DNA of 64,000 nt from Nocardia arizonensis (GTDB lineage Bacteria > Actinomycetota > Actinomycetes > Mycobacteriales > Mycobacteriaceae): positions 166,792 to 230,791 of the forward strand of contig NZ_LGYZ01000087.1 of the NCBI RefSeq assembly GCF_001310275.1, given 5' to 3'. Shown here piece by piece: positions 35,955 through 44,919 of this stretch; the first letter of the stretch is position 1; the number at the start of each line of letters is the position of its first letter. The position numbers and the translations under genes are program-made. The notes below the pieces were generated by a model. It searched no databases. It was not told where the DNA came from and saw only the letters and a program-made list of their open reading frames with translations.

Positions 35955-36389
35955 TCAGACCACCGAATCGCCTTCGGGGGGTTCGGGGTCGGCGGGCGGT
36001 TCGGGAACCTGGATGGGGCGGACAAGGGCCCAGGTGACGAAGAGCGCCGAGACGATCACCAGGGCTATGCCGGTACTCGACCATCTGCGGCACCAGGACC
36101 GCGCTGATCATGCCCGGGATCACCACGATCAGCGGAATGAACATCTTGGGATAGGCGCCGATGATGGGGGTGCGCCGGGCCGCGGAGATGGAGTGGGTCG
36201 CCAGCGCACGCTGCGCACCTTCGAGCCGTAGTAGAACGGCATCATCACCACGCCGAAGAACAGCCTGGCGGGCACCGCGCCGATCCGGAAGTAGTGGAAG
36301 GTCGGGAAACCGTATTCGGCGCCGTTGGCCGACATGCCCATGATCTCGACCACGCCGAGGTTGGCCGAGATGAACGCCAGACCGGTTAC
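35955..36389 (-). pseudogene. Decayed sodium:solute symporter (SSS family)
   Basis: Three blocks of one SSS transporter appear in order on the minus strand but in different frames: GLAFISANLGVVEIMGMSAN with FHYFRIGAVPARLFFGVVMM (36389-36205), PIIGAYPKMFIPLIVVIPGM (36177-36080) and a C-terminal ALVIVSALFVTWALVRPIQV ending in EGDSVV (36073-35955). Large internal parts and the N-terminus are missing. The gene is dead by deletion and frameshift. Confidence 0.75.
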
Positions 36390-36730
36390 TCGACGACACC
36401 CGCCGCCGGGCCAACGGACCGACGAAGACAGCCGACTTCCACGGCCGGAAGCTATTTTTCGGCAATCGCCGGGACACGCGGACTCCGGCTCGCGACATGC
36501 CGTGTGGCCGCCACATCGGACGGTCGAATCGACACAACCGATCGCAGCGGGTCCGCCGCACGGCCCCGACGATGGCACGCCCGTACCGAACGGCACGCCG
36601 ACACTGTCCGGGACACGCCGTGCCAGCACCGCATTCGCCGAAGGGCGTGCGCGATCGAAGATCCTGACGCACAGTCGAATTTGACGCATGAACGGCCTAC
36701 AAAACAGGTCGTCGGTTACGGGAGGGCACT
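36390..36730. other. Intergenic stretch without a recognisable gene
   Basis: These 341 bases lie between the symporter remnant and the arginine decarboxylase gene. Frames on both strands give arginine-rich products with no family resemblance. The promoter of the decarboxylase operon should be in the last 100 bases, but no clear motif stands out. Confidence 0.5.
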
Positions 36731-37330
36731 ATGATTCACACCACTACCCCATGCAGCGGCCTACTCGGGCTCCAGTGGATCGATCGACTTCGCCCGCCCC
36801 TGGGCCGACCGCGCGTCACGCAATCCCCACCCGACCGCGGGGCGCCGCTGACGATCGAGATCGGCGCCGCGACCGGGGTGGGGCCGACCGCCTTGTCCGC
36901 TTTCGACGCCGCGCTGCGTGAGCTGGGAGTGGGTGATGCCAACTTGATTCGCCTTTCTTCGGTGATTCCGCCGCGCGCCGTGCTGCGCCGCGGCGCCCGG
37001 GTGCGCAAACCGATCCACTGGGGTGATCGGCTGTATTGCGTCTACGCGTCCCGACACGTCGACGAATACGGCGACACCGCCGCCGCGGGCATCGGCTGGG
37101 CTTTACGCGACGACGATTCGGGGGCAGGACTTTTCGTCGAGCACGAGGCCGCCCGCGCCGAGCAGGTCGAAGCTCTCATCCGAACGAGTCTGGACGATAT
37201 GACCGGACACCGGCCGGAGACTTTCGGCCCGGTACGATCGGCCGTCTCCGAAATTCGGTGCGAGGGCGACCCGGCCTGCGCGCTCGTACTGGCCGCGTAT
37301 CGGACCGCGGGCTGGGAGCTGGAACGATGA
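36731..37330 (+). CDS. pdaD: Pyruvoyl-dependent arginine decarboxylase
   Basis: A 199-residue product from ATG 36731, which follows GGAGGG. The core (residues ~42-199) matches the PvlArgDC family, which makes agmatine from arginine with a self-generated pyruvoyl group. The predicted self-cleavage site is NLIRLSSVIPP, with Ser76/Ser77, and the conserved acid region is FVEHEAARAEQVEALI. A 40-residue N-terminal extension is unlike the archaeal enzymes. Its stop overlaps the next start as ATGA. The family also contains members whose substrate is not proven, so arginine specificity is inferred. Confidence 0.85.
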   Translation: MIHTTTPCSGLLGLQWIDRLRPPLGRPRVTQSPPDRGAPLTIEIGAATGVGPTALSAFDAALRELGVGDANLIRLSSVIPPRAVLRRGARVRKPIHWGDRLYCVYASRHVDEYGDTAAAGIGWALRDDDSGAGLFVEHEAARAEQVEALIRTSLDDMTGHRPETFGPVRSAVSEIRCEGDPACALVLAAYRTAGWELER

Positions 37331-37914
37331 CGCGCGACGCGGGTCGCGACGAGGTGCACGTCACCGTCGAGACGACGATTACGGAGGACCGGATCGAGAT
37401 GTTCCACCGACTCTACGAGGAAGCGTTCGGTCCGTTGCGCACAAAAGCGATCGCCCGACAGGTACTGCACCGCTCGGAATTCCGCGAGGAGATGATCGAC
37501 CCGCGGGTGCAGAAATATGTCGCGCGCACAGGCGACGGCGAGCCGATCGGCGTCACGACGCTTACCAGACACCTGGAAACGGTGCCGTGGATCAGTCCCG
37601 ACTATTTCGCGGCGCGATATCCGGAACACGCCGCTCGGAACGCAATCTATTACGCGGGATTCACACTTGTTGCCCCAAGTGCGCGACAAGGCGCGGCATT
37701 CCATGCCATGATCAAATCGGTTGTCCAGGTGTTGGTGGCCCAACGCGCCGCGGTCGGTTGGGACATCTGCTCGTACAACAACACTGAGCTCTCGTTCGCC
37801 GACAGCATCCGCGCGGTACTCGATGAACAAGCGAACGTCGAAGTCACGGTGGAGGATTCACAGACGTATTACGCCGCACGGTTCACCGAGGACGCGACGA
37901 CCAAGGGGGGCTGA
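37327..37914 (+). CDS. Unassigned 195-residue protein, possibly GNAT/N-acyl-synthase-like
   Basis: The ATG at 37327 overlaps the decarboxylase stop (ATGA), and its own stop overlaps the start of the GGDEF gene (TGATG). The product is soluble: an N-terminal helix-rich part (MFHRLYEEAFGPLRTKAIAR), then strands KYVARTGDGEPIGVTTLTRH and AIYYAGFTLVAP, and a helix QGAAFHAMIKSVVQVLVAQR. This strand-strand-helix order resembles GNAT acyltransferases, especially autoinducer or N-acyl amino acid synthases, but no clear acetyl-CoA pyrophosphate loop is seen. The assignment is tentative. Its position suggests it acts on agmatine or in signalling with the cyclase. Confidence 0.55.
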   Translation: MTRDAGRDEVHVTVETTITEDRIEMFHRLYEEAFGPLRTKAIARQVLHRSEFREEMIDPRVQKYVARTGDGEPIGVTTLTRHLETVPWISPDYFAARYPEHAARNAIYYAGFTLVAPSARQGAAFHAMIKSVVQVLVAQRAAVGWDICSYNNTELSFADSIRAVLDEQANVEVTVEDSQTYYAARFTEDATTKGG

Positions 37915-39458
37915 TGACAGTCAGCGAAGTGCAGTCCACATCATCGCCGCCGTGCGGCCTCAATGCCTGGTGCGCACTGCTTCTCGTCGGCTGGACGACG
38001 GTGATCGCGCTGCCGCTGCTCATCGGTTCCGCACTGCTCGCCCTGGTCGTCATGATCGTCGTGGTGGCCGGGGCGCTGGTCATGGTCGCGGGCGGACTGC
38101 GCAAGCACCGGCCCGCGCGCCCGCTGCCTTGGCACCTGCTGTCGGCCTCGGCGGTGCTGTTCGCCACCGGGATCACCCTGCGTGACTTCACCCCGGGCTA
38201 TAACGGCCCCTGGGACGATCTGTGCACGCTGGCGGGCTACTGCGGAATCGGCGCGGCGGCTGCGCTGTGGCTGCGGCCGCGCCACGTCGGGCGCGACTAC
38301 GAACTCATGCTCGATTCCGCACTCATCGGACTCGCCGCGCTGCTGGCCTCGTGGACCTTCCTCATCTCCCCCATCCTGCGCACCGCGACGACCACCACCC
38401 ACACCGTGCTGGCGGCGGTGTATCCGGTGCTGGACGCGCTGCTGCTCACCCTGATCGCGCATTCGGTGGCGACGGCGAACCGCTCGGAGACCTCGCTGCG
38501 ACTGGTGCACCTGGGACTGATCGCGGTGCTGGTGGGCGATCTGGGCTACAGCCTCGAGACCGCCGGCACCGCGAGCATCGGGCACGATCTGCTACTGACC
38601 CCGCTGCTGCTGGCCTACGCGACCGTAGGCATAGCGGCACTGCATCCGACCATGGCCTCCCTCGGCGCGCCGCGGCGTATCCACCCGCACCGGTCGCGCC
38701 AGCGCGCGAGTTTCATCGCCGTCGCGCTCATCGTGGCCTCGCTGGTGCCCGTGGTCGGGTCGAGCCTGGGCTCGGTCGACCGCATCGTGGTGTCCTCGCT
38801 GTTCGCCCTTCTGCTGATCGGGGTGCTGGTGCGCAGCGAGCGCGCCATCCAGCGCTCGGCGCGCAGTGAGCGGCGCGCCCAGTACCAGGCCGACCACGAC
38901 ATGCTCACCGGCCTGCTCAACCGCTCGGCGCTGCTGCGCGCACTAGGCCGCGAGGGCGGGCACAGCGATCAGCCGGTCTGTCTGCTTTTCATCGACCTCG
39001 ACGGATTCAAGCTGGTAAACGACAGTTACGGACATGCCGTCGGCGACGAACTCATCGCGGACGCGGCCGCGCGCATCCGGCGCACGGTGCGCCGCGACGA
39101 TGTGGTCGCCCGCTACGGAGGCGACGAATTCGTGGTGCTGGCGCGGCTGGAACGCGGGCGCGCCGCCACCCTGGCCGAGCGCCTGCTCGGCGCCTTCGTC
39201 CGGCCATTCGAACTCAGCGCGGGGGAGGTGCCCATCACCGTGAGCATCGGAATCGCCTGCGGTGGACCGCGCGATTCGGAATCCGCGGTCTACGACCTGA
39301 TCCGCGCCGCCGATTCGGCCATGTACCACGCCAAGGAGTATTCGATGGGCTACGCCTTCCACGAGGACGCGCACCGCGGCGCGCTCACCGCCGGGCCGAA
39401 TGCCTCGACCGAGTCCTCGACCTCGCGCCGGACCCGTCGGCGCGAAACCGCGGTCTGA
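37914..39458 (+). CDS. Membrane-bound diguanylate cyclase (GGDEF)
   Basis: A 514-residue protein. Residues ~20-310 hold about nine or ten hydrophobic segments forming a membrane sensor domain of unassigned type. The C-terminal GGDEF domain has DHDMLTGLLNRSAL, FIDLDGFKLVNDSYGHAVGD and the intact active site GGDEF at residues 402-406. The inhibitory I-site RxxD is also intact (R393-D396, five residues before GGDEF). It should make cyclic di-GMP and be product-inhibited. No EAL domain is present. Its start overlaps the previous stop, so it is made with the decarboxylase and the unassigned protein. Confidence 0.92.
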   Translation: MTVSEVQSTSSPPCGLNAWCALLLVGWTTVIALPLLIGSALLALVVMIVVVAGALVMVAGGLRKHRPARPLPWHLLSASAVLFATGITLRDFTPGYNGPWDDLCTLAGYCGIGAAAALWLRPRHVGRDYELMLDSALIGLAALLASWTFLISPILRTATTTTHTVLAAVYPVLDALLLTLIAHSVATANRSETSLRLVHLGLIAVLVGDLGYSLETAGTASIGHDLLLTPLLLAYATVGIAALHPTMASLGAPRRIHPHRSRQRASFIAVALIVASLVPVVGSSLGSVDRIVVSSLFALLLIGVLVRSERAIQRSARSERRAQYQADHDMLTGLLNRSALLRALGREGGHSDQPVCLLFIDLDGFKLVNDSYGHAVGDELIADAAARIRRTVRRDDVVARYGGDEFVVLARLERGRAATLAERLLGAFVRPFELSAGEVPITVSIGIACGGPRDSESAVYDLIRAADSAMYHAKEYSMGYAFHEDAHRGALTAGPNASTESSTSRRTRRRETAV

Positions 39459-39481
39459 CCGTCTGGGCCGGCCGCGCCCGG

Positions 39482-40162
39482 TCAGGCCGGACGGGGCAAA
39501 CCGAGGGTCGCGTGCACGAATTCGATGAACAGCGGCGCCTTGGCGGGCAGTGCCGCCGCGCCCTCTTCTATGATCACCCGCCGGGTGCGCTCGACGATGG
39601 CATCCGGAATGAGGGCGATGAGCGCGTCGGACAGCTCCGGCAGCGACGGGTCCTCGGCGCGCGCGAGTTCGTAGCAGTCGCGGTACAGCTCACCGCAGAC
39701 GTCGGCGGCATAGTCGCGCAGCTCGACCGTGGCCCGATCCATACACAGTGATTCCACGATCACCACGCGCGAGAATCCCGGCTCGGCGGCGACCACATCG
39801 CAGAATGTGGTGACCACCGCGGCGATCCTCGCGCCCGCGTCGGCCTCGCCCAACTGCGTCATCGCCTCGGCGATGCGCCGGGCCAGCGACGCCTGCGCCA
39901 CCCGCATGGCCTCGAGGAAGCACTCCTCCTTACCCGCGAAGTGCTCGTAGAACTTGCTGCGCGAAACCCGCGCCAGCGCGACGATATCGGACAGAGTTGT
40001 CGCCGCGTAGCCCTTGTCCTCCACCGAGGCGACGATCGCCTCGACGAGCCTGCCGCGCTGCGAACCAAGCGCGGCATTCCGTGCGACCCGATGCCTTTCG
40101 GCAAAGTCGTTCCAACGCAACAACATCCGATTCTCCGCCGAGGTCGGCGCGGTGATCTCCAC
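39482..40162 (-). CDS. TetR-family regulator
   Basis: A regulator with HTH TTLSDIVALARVSRSKFYEH followed by FAGKEECF and an all-helical ligand domain. The GTG at 40162 overlaps the stop of the upstream gene (TAGTG), giving 226 residues; ATG 40126 is an alternative 12 codons later. Coupling to the DUF6319-type gene is likely. The target is unknown. Confidence 0.82.
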   Translation of the reverse strand: MEITAPTSAENRMLLRWNDFAERHRVARNAALGSQRGRLVEAIVASVEDKGYAATTLSDIVALARVSRSKFYEHFAGKEECFLEAMRVAQASLARRIAEAMTQLGEADAGARIAAVVTTFCDVVAAEPGFSRVVIVESLCMDRATVELRDYAADVCGELYRDCYELARAEDPSLPELSDALIALIPDAIVERTRRVIIEEGAAALPAKAPLFIEFVHATLGLPRPA

Positions 40163-40953
40163 TATTCGGACAACTCGTCGAGCAGTTTGCGCGCCTCGGC
40201 CAGTTCGGCCTGCAACTGGGCGACCTTGGCCTGTTGCACACCGCGCGCTGCCTCCAGTATGCCCGCGACCACGTCGGCCACCTCGGGATGCAGTACCTTG
40301 GCGGCCTGTGCGACGGCCGCGCTGGACACCGCGAGACCGCGGAGCGTGCGCTTCTTGCCGTTGACCACGTCGACGGTCCATTCGCCGTCGGCGGTACCGG
40401 TGAGGGTCACGGTGACCTCGGCCGTCGCCCTCGGCTTACGCGCCGTCGTCTTGGCCGCGGCTTTCGCGGCGGGCGCCGCGGCCCCGCTCGCGGCCGCTTT
40501 GGCCGCCGCCTCCTTTGCCCCGGCCTGCTCGTCCGTATCGGACACGGCGGCAACGGGTTTAGAGGGCGCGGTGACGGCCGCCGAGTGGGCGGACGGTGTC
40601 GCGACGCTGGTCGAGGTCGACGGCTGGGTCACGGGGGAATCATCCTTCCTGTTGGGCGTCTTCGACGGGGCGGCGCTCTTGGGCGCCGGGCCCGCCGCGC
40701 GAGGCGGTTTGGTCATGGTGACCTCACTCGGCGAGAAGGACAGTACATCCTTGGAGCCGGTCGGCCTGACCTGCAGGAAATCACCGTCGGCCGGATCGCC
40801 GAGCGCGACCACCTTGCCGGAACGGCCCGCCTGCACGCCCACGGCCGCCGCGGTGAACCACACCATCGGCGGCCGGCCGCCTTCGATCTCGGCAGCTATC
40901 TGCTCGATCTCTGTGTCCGACAATGGTTTGGGCCTGGTCCGTGGCGACGGCAT
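40162..40953 (-). CDS. DUF6319-type protein with Ala/Pro/Lys-rich linker
   Basis: A 263-residue product from ATG 40953. The N-terminal domain (LSDTEIEQIAAEIEGGRPPM, then WFTAAAVGVQAGRSGKVVAL, GDPADGDFLQVRPTGSKDVL) matches a conserved actinobacterial domain that I recall as DUF6319. A low-complexity linker of some 100 residues (Ala/Lys/Pro/Ser) follows, then a strand domain and a C-terminal coiled coil (KVAQLQAELAEARKLLDELS). The basic linker resembles histone-like tails, so nucleic-acid contact is possible but unproven. Confidence 0.75.
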   Translation of the reverse strand: MPSPRTRPKPLSDTEIEQIAAEIEGGRPPMVWFTAAAVGVQAGRSGKVVALGDPADGDFLQVRPTGSKDVLSFSPSEVTMTKPPRAAGPAPKSAAPSKTPNRKDDSPVTQPSTSTSVATPSAHSAAVTAPSKPVAAVSDTDEQAGAKEAAAKAAASGAAAPAAKAAAKTTARKPRATAEVTVTLTGTADGEWTVDVVNGKKRTLRGLAVSSAAVAQAAKVLHPEVADVVAGILEAARGVQQAKVAQLQAELAEARKLLDELSE

Positions 40954-41095
40954 GGTGCACTCCGAGCGGTTTCGTGGATAGCTGCGTGCACAGATGATGC
41001 CGCACGCCACCGACAGTTACACAGGCCGTCGGCAAATAGGCCGCCGTGAGCACCATCCGCGAGCCCGAAGCGAATCTCTAGTTACTTGCGCGCGC

Positions 41096-41749
41096 TCACC
41101 CGCCCGAGGGCGGCACGCACAGCGCCGGGTACCAGATATCGGTGATCACCGCCGCGGCCCCTTCCGCGGTGAACTCGACGGCCTCCGGTTCGGCCCACCG
41201 GGTGAAGAACCGTTCCACCTGCGCGACGAACAGTTCCACCCGCAGCCGGGCCTCGTCGCGGCGGTCCGCGGGCCAGCGCGCCGAATAGGCGGGCATGGCG
41301 TCGGGCAGTGCGTGGATACCCGCGCGCGCGATCTCGCGGAACCCCGGATCGAGCGCCATCGCCTCGTCCCAGGCGGGCAGCAGATCCCGGTATTCGTGGA
41401 ACCAGGCGATGGCGCGACCCACCCACCGCGCGAACTCCGCGCGCGAACCCGTGTCGAGCACCCGGTCCAGATCGGCCCAGAATTCCCGCCAGGTCGGCAT
41501 CGTGCTCTGCGCCGCCAGCGCGCGCAGCACATCGGCCTTGCCGGAGAAGTGCAGATAGAAGGTCGCGCGACTGCATCCGACCGCGCCCGCGATGTCGTCG
41601 ACCCGGACCGCGGCATAGCCCTGCCGGGCGAACAGGGTGCGCGCGCTGTCGATCAAACGGCCCCTTGTGCGCGATTTCTGTTCGTCACGCAGCGTCGGCG
41701 CGACGCGGTGCCCGTCGCCGTGTTCCGACTCCGACGCTGTGGACGCCAT
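41096..41749 (-). CDS. TetR-family regulator, divergent from alcohol dehydrogenase
   Basis: A 217-residue TetR regulator. The HTH is VRVDDIAGAVGCSRATFYLH then FSGKADVLR. The C-terminal ligand domain is aromatic-rich (FWADLD, AIAWFHEYRDLLPAWDEAM). It is divergent from the dehydrogenase/acyl-CoA ligase operon with a 34-base near-palindrome between them, the usual arrangement for local repression. Confidence 0.85.
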   Translation of the reverse strand: MASTASESEHGDGHRVAPTLRDEQKSRTRGRLIDSARTLFARQGYAAVRVDDIAGAVGCSRATFYLHFSGKADVLRALAAQSTMPTWREFWADLDRVLDTGSRAEFARWVGRAIAWFHEYRDLLPAWDEAMALDPGFREIARAGIHALPDAMPAYSARWPADRRDEARLRVELFVAQVERFFTRWAEPEAVEFTAEGAAAVITDIWYPALCVPPSGG

Positions 41750-41785
41750 GCCCCACCTCGACCTTTCCCTGCCGCGCGTATTCGG

Positions 41786-41819
41786 TGGACATCATGTCAT
41801 TCAGTAGACACGACGTCCA
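41786..41819. promoter_or_regulatory. Near-palindromic operator between tetR and alcohol dehydrogenase
   Basis: TGGACATCATGTC (41786-41798) and GACACGACGTCCA (41807-41819) are inverted repeats matching at 11 of 13 positions around an 8-base centre. The position, 37 bases upstream of the tetR start and 112 bases before the dehydrogenase, fits a TetR site controlling both directions. Confidence 0.6.
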
Positions 41820-41930
41820 GCGACTGTTAGTTTGTTGCCGACATCACTGTGTGTTCGAACCTGTGTCGACAGTGTCGGCGCCCACAAGCCCGCGGGTCCG
41901 CCGATGGCGGTGCGTACCCGAGGAACCGAT

Positions 41931-42986
41931 ATGACCAAGTCCACGATGCAGGCGCTGCAACTCACCGGTCCCCAAACCCTGGAGCTGCGTGAGGTTCCCG
42001 TCCCCGAGATCGGGCCGTCGGATCTGCTGCTGCGCGTCGCCGCGGCGGGCATCTGCCATTCGGATCTGCATGTACTGCACGTGCCGTTCCGCATGCGCGA
42101 GGAACCCCTCACCCTCGGCCACGAGATCGCCGGCACCATCGAGGCCGTCGGCTCCGAGGTGGTCGGGCGACGCGCGGGCGAACGCGGCATCGTCTACCTG
42201 TGCTGGTCGTGCGGGATCTGCCGGGAGTGCGTCAGCGGGAACGAGAATGTCTGCATGGCCGCGGGCCGCACGGCCATGCCGCCGTGTCCCGGACTCGGCC
42301 CCGACGGCGGCATGGCCGAATACGTCCGCATCCCGGCGAGTTCGTTCGTGCCCATCGGCGATCTTGACTTCCTCCAGGCAGCCCCGATCGCCGACGCCGG
42401 ATTGTCGAGCTTTCACGCCATCGCGGGCGCCCGCGAACAATTGCGTCCCGGTTCGACCGCAGTGGTGATCGGCATCGGCGGACTCGGCCACGTCGCGGTG
42501 CAGATCCTGCGGGCCACCACCGCGGCCACGGTCGTCGCGGTCGACATCAGCGAGGACAAACTCGCCCTCGCCACCGACTGCGGCGCACACGAGGGGCTGC
42601 TCGCGGGCGCGGGCACGGCCGCGGCGATACTCGATCGCACCGACGGGCGCGGCGCGGCGGCGGTCTTCGACTTCGTCGGCGCCGACCAGACCGCGAAACT
42701 GGCCGTGGAGTCGGTGGCGCCCAATGGCGCCTACCGGATGATCGGACTCGGCGGCGGCGCGCCGGAGATCACCGCAGGCCCCGCGGGCGGTCCGGGCTGG
42801 CCGTGGGGCGCCACGGTGCGGAAATCCTACGGCGGCACCAGATCCGACCTGATCGACTCGATCGGGCTCGCGCGCACCGGTCGGCTGCGGGTGGAGATCG
42901 AGCGCTTCGACCTGGCCGACGGACGCGAGGCGCTGGATCGACTTGACCGCGGACTCATCCGCGGGCGGGCCGTACTCGTCCCGTGA
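41931..42986 (+). CDS. Zinc-dependent alcohol dehydrogenase
   Basis: A 351-residue medium-chain dehydrogenase. Catalytic zinc ligands: C42 (ICHSDLH) and H64-E65. Structural zinc ligands: C94, C97, C100 and C108. The NAD(P) motif is GIGGLGHVAVQIL. The acyl-CoA ligase gene starts 37 bases downstream, so an alcohol would be oxidised and the derived acid activated; an aldehyde dehydrogenase would be needed and is not in the operon. Substrate unknown. Confidence 0.85.
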   Translation: MTKSTMQALQLTGPQTLELREVPVPEIGPSDLLLRVAAAGICHSDLHVLHVPFRMREEPLTLGHEIAGTIEAVGSEVVGRRAGERGIVYLCWSCGICRECVSGNENVCMAAGRTAMPPCPGLGPDGGMAEYVRIPASSFVPIGDLDFLQAAPIADAGLSSFHAIAGAREQLRPGSTAVVIGIGGLGHVAVQILRATTAATVVAVDISEDKLALATDCGAHEGLLAGAGTAAAILDRTDGRGAAAVFDFVGADQTAKLAVESVAPNGAYRMIGLGGGAPEITAGPAGGPGWPWGATVRKSYGGTRSDLIDSIGLARTGRLRVEIERFDLADGREALDRLDRGLIRGRAVLVP

Positions 42987-43023
42987 CGCGCCACCGCCGA
43001 CCCATCGAACGAGGAACTAATCT

Positions 43024-44700
43024 GTGACGAAATCCCTTGACCCGCAACCGTCTCCGGCGCAGATCGCCGCCGAACTGACCGGTCCCGGCGGACCGTTCGA
43101 GATGGTCGTCGAGAACGTGCTCGGCGCGCCCGTACCGCTCATGCGCCATCGCCGCCGCGCCCTGTCCGAGGTCCTGCTGGAGTCCGAGGCCCTCGGCGAG
43201 CGCGACTACCTCGTGACCGAAGGGCGGCATCTGTCCTACGCCGACCACGCCGCCGCCGTCGCCGCGCTGGCCGCGGCACTGCGCGAGCGGTTCGGCGTCG
43301 GCGCGGGCGATCGGGTCGGCATCCTCGCGGCCAACAGCATCGAGTGGGTCGTGAGTTTCTGGGCCGCGCAGCGGCTCGGCGCGATCGTCGTCGGCTACAA
43401 CGCCTGGTGGACCCCGCGCGAGATCGACTACGGCCTCGGCCACACCACCCCGACGGTGCTGATCGTGGACGCCAAGCGCGCGACACGACTGACCGACCTG
43501 TCCGTCGAGGCGCGGGTCCTGACGATGGAGCACGACATTCCCGCGCTCATCGAGGAATTCGATGGCGCGTCCGCACCGCCGGCCGCGCGCGCGGAGGACG
43601 ATCCGGCGATCGTGCTCTACACCAGCGGCACGAGCGGACGCCCGAAGGGCGCGGTGCATTCACAACGAAACCTCTTGGCGGTCATCGAGTATCACCGTTT
43701 CAACGACGCGCTCACCGCGCGGATGCGTGGCCGAAGCGACGACGGATCGCCCCGGGGACGACGTTTCCTGCTGACCTCACCGCTGTTCCATATCGCGAGC
43801 CTGCACAACCTGGTGATCCCGCGCATGGTCACTGGCGACACCACCGTCATCTACCAGGGCGCCTTCGACGCCGACCGGATCGCCGCGCTCATCGAGCGCG
43901 AGCGCATCACCAACTGGGGCGCGATGCCGACCATGGCGAGCAGGCTGCTCGAGACCGACCTATCGCGCTACGACCTGTCCTCGCTCGCGGCGTTTTCGCT
44001 GAATTCCGCGCCGTCGTCGGAGGCGCTGCAACAGTCGCTGCGGCAACGGCTTCCGGTCGCCCAGCACGCGCTGGTCACCAGTTACGGTATGACCGAATGC
44101 AGTACGGCGGCCACCCTGGCGAGTCCGGCCGAGCTGGCCGCGTTCCCGGACACCGTCGGCAGACCGGTCGTCGGCGTCACGCTGGAGATCCGCGACGCGG
44201 CGGGCGAGCCGGTCGCCGACGGCGTCGAAGGCGAGATCTGGCTGCGCAGTCCCTATGTGATGCTGGGCTATTGGAACGACGAGGCCGCCACCGCCGCGGC
44301 CATCACCCCGGATCGTTGGCTGCGCACGGGCGATATCGGCATCGTGGAAGAGGGCAGGCTGCGGCTGTCCGGGCGGCGGTCGGATCTGATCCTGCGCGGC
44401 GGGGAGAACGTGTACCCGACCGAGGTCGAGCAATGTCTCGACGAACATCCCGCGGTGCGCGAATCCGCGGTCCTCGGCGTCGCGGACGCCGATCTGGGGC
44501 AGCGGGTGGCCGCGGTGGTGGTGCTCGCGGACGCGGACGCGGTGACGGACAGCGATCTCGCCGATTTCGCCCGCGAGCGGCTGGCCTACTACAAGGTCCC
44601 GACCCAGTGGCGGCTGATCACCGCGGAACTGCCCCGCAACGCCACGGGCAAGGTGGTGCGCACCGCGGTCGCCGACCTGCTGGCGGAATCGGGCGACTGA
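43024..44700 (+). CDS. Acyl-CoA ligase (class I adenylate-forming)
   Basis: A 558-residue enzyme from GTG 43024. Motifs: A3 YTSGTSGRPKGAVHS, A5 YGMTECS, A7 WLRTGDIG, A8 SGRRSDLILRGGENVYPTEV and the catalytic Lys in PRNATGKVVR. It resembles FadD/medium-chain or dicarboxylate ligases and is not closely related to the tandem pair at 29-33 kb. It is the second gene of the TetR-controlled operon with the alcohol dehydrogenase. Confidence 0.87.
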   Translation: MTKSLDPQPSPAQIAAELTGPGGPFEMVVENVLGAPVPLMRHRRRALSEVLLESEALGERDYLVTEGRHLSYADHAAAVAALAAALRERFGVGAGDRVGILAANSIEWVVSFWAAQRLGAIVVGYNAWWTPREIDYGLGHTTPTVLIVDAKRATRLTDLSVEARVLTMEHDIPALIEEFDGASAPPAARAEDDPAIVLYTSGTSGRPKGAVHSQRNLLAVIEYHRFNDALTARMRGRSDDGSPRGRRFLLTSPLFHIASLHNLVIPRMVTGDTTVIYQGAFDADRIAALIERERITNWGAMPTMASRLLETDLSRYDLSSLAAFSLNSAPSSEALQQSLRQRLPVAQHALVTSYGMTECSTAATLASPAELAAFPDTVGRPVVGVTLEIRDAAGEPVADGVEGEIWLRSPYVMLGYWNDEAATAAAITPDRWLRTGDIGIVEEGRLRLSGRRSDLILRGGENVYPTEVEQCLDEHPAVRESAVLGVADADLGQRVAAVVVLADADAVTDSDLADFARERLAYYKVPTQWRLITAELPRNATGKVVRTAVADLLAESGD

Positions 44701-44919
44701 CCCGCGAGAGGCATTCGCCTATTCCCGGACCGCCGGGTCCGCCTTCCTCGCCGCCGCACCGACACCTCGCGCGACCCGCGGGTCCACACCCGCGTCGTGA
44801 GGGCACGCACGGCTACGATTGCCCAGGTCACCGCCGTTCCGGTGACCTGCTCGACGTGGTGTTTGACCAAAAGGTTCCCGGGAACCCGACCGTAAAGCCA
44901 CCGAGAAAGGGTTGTCACC

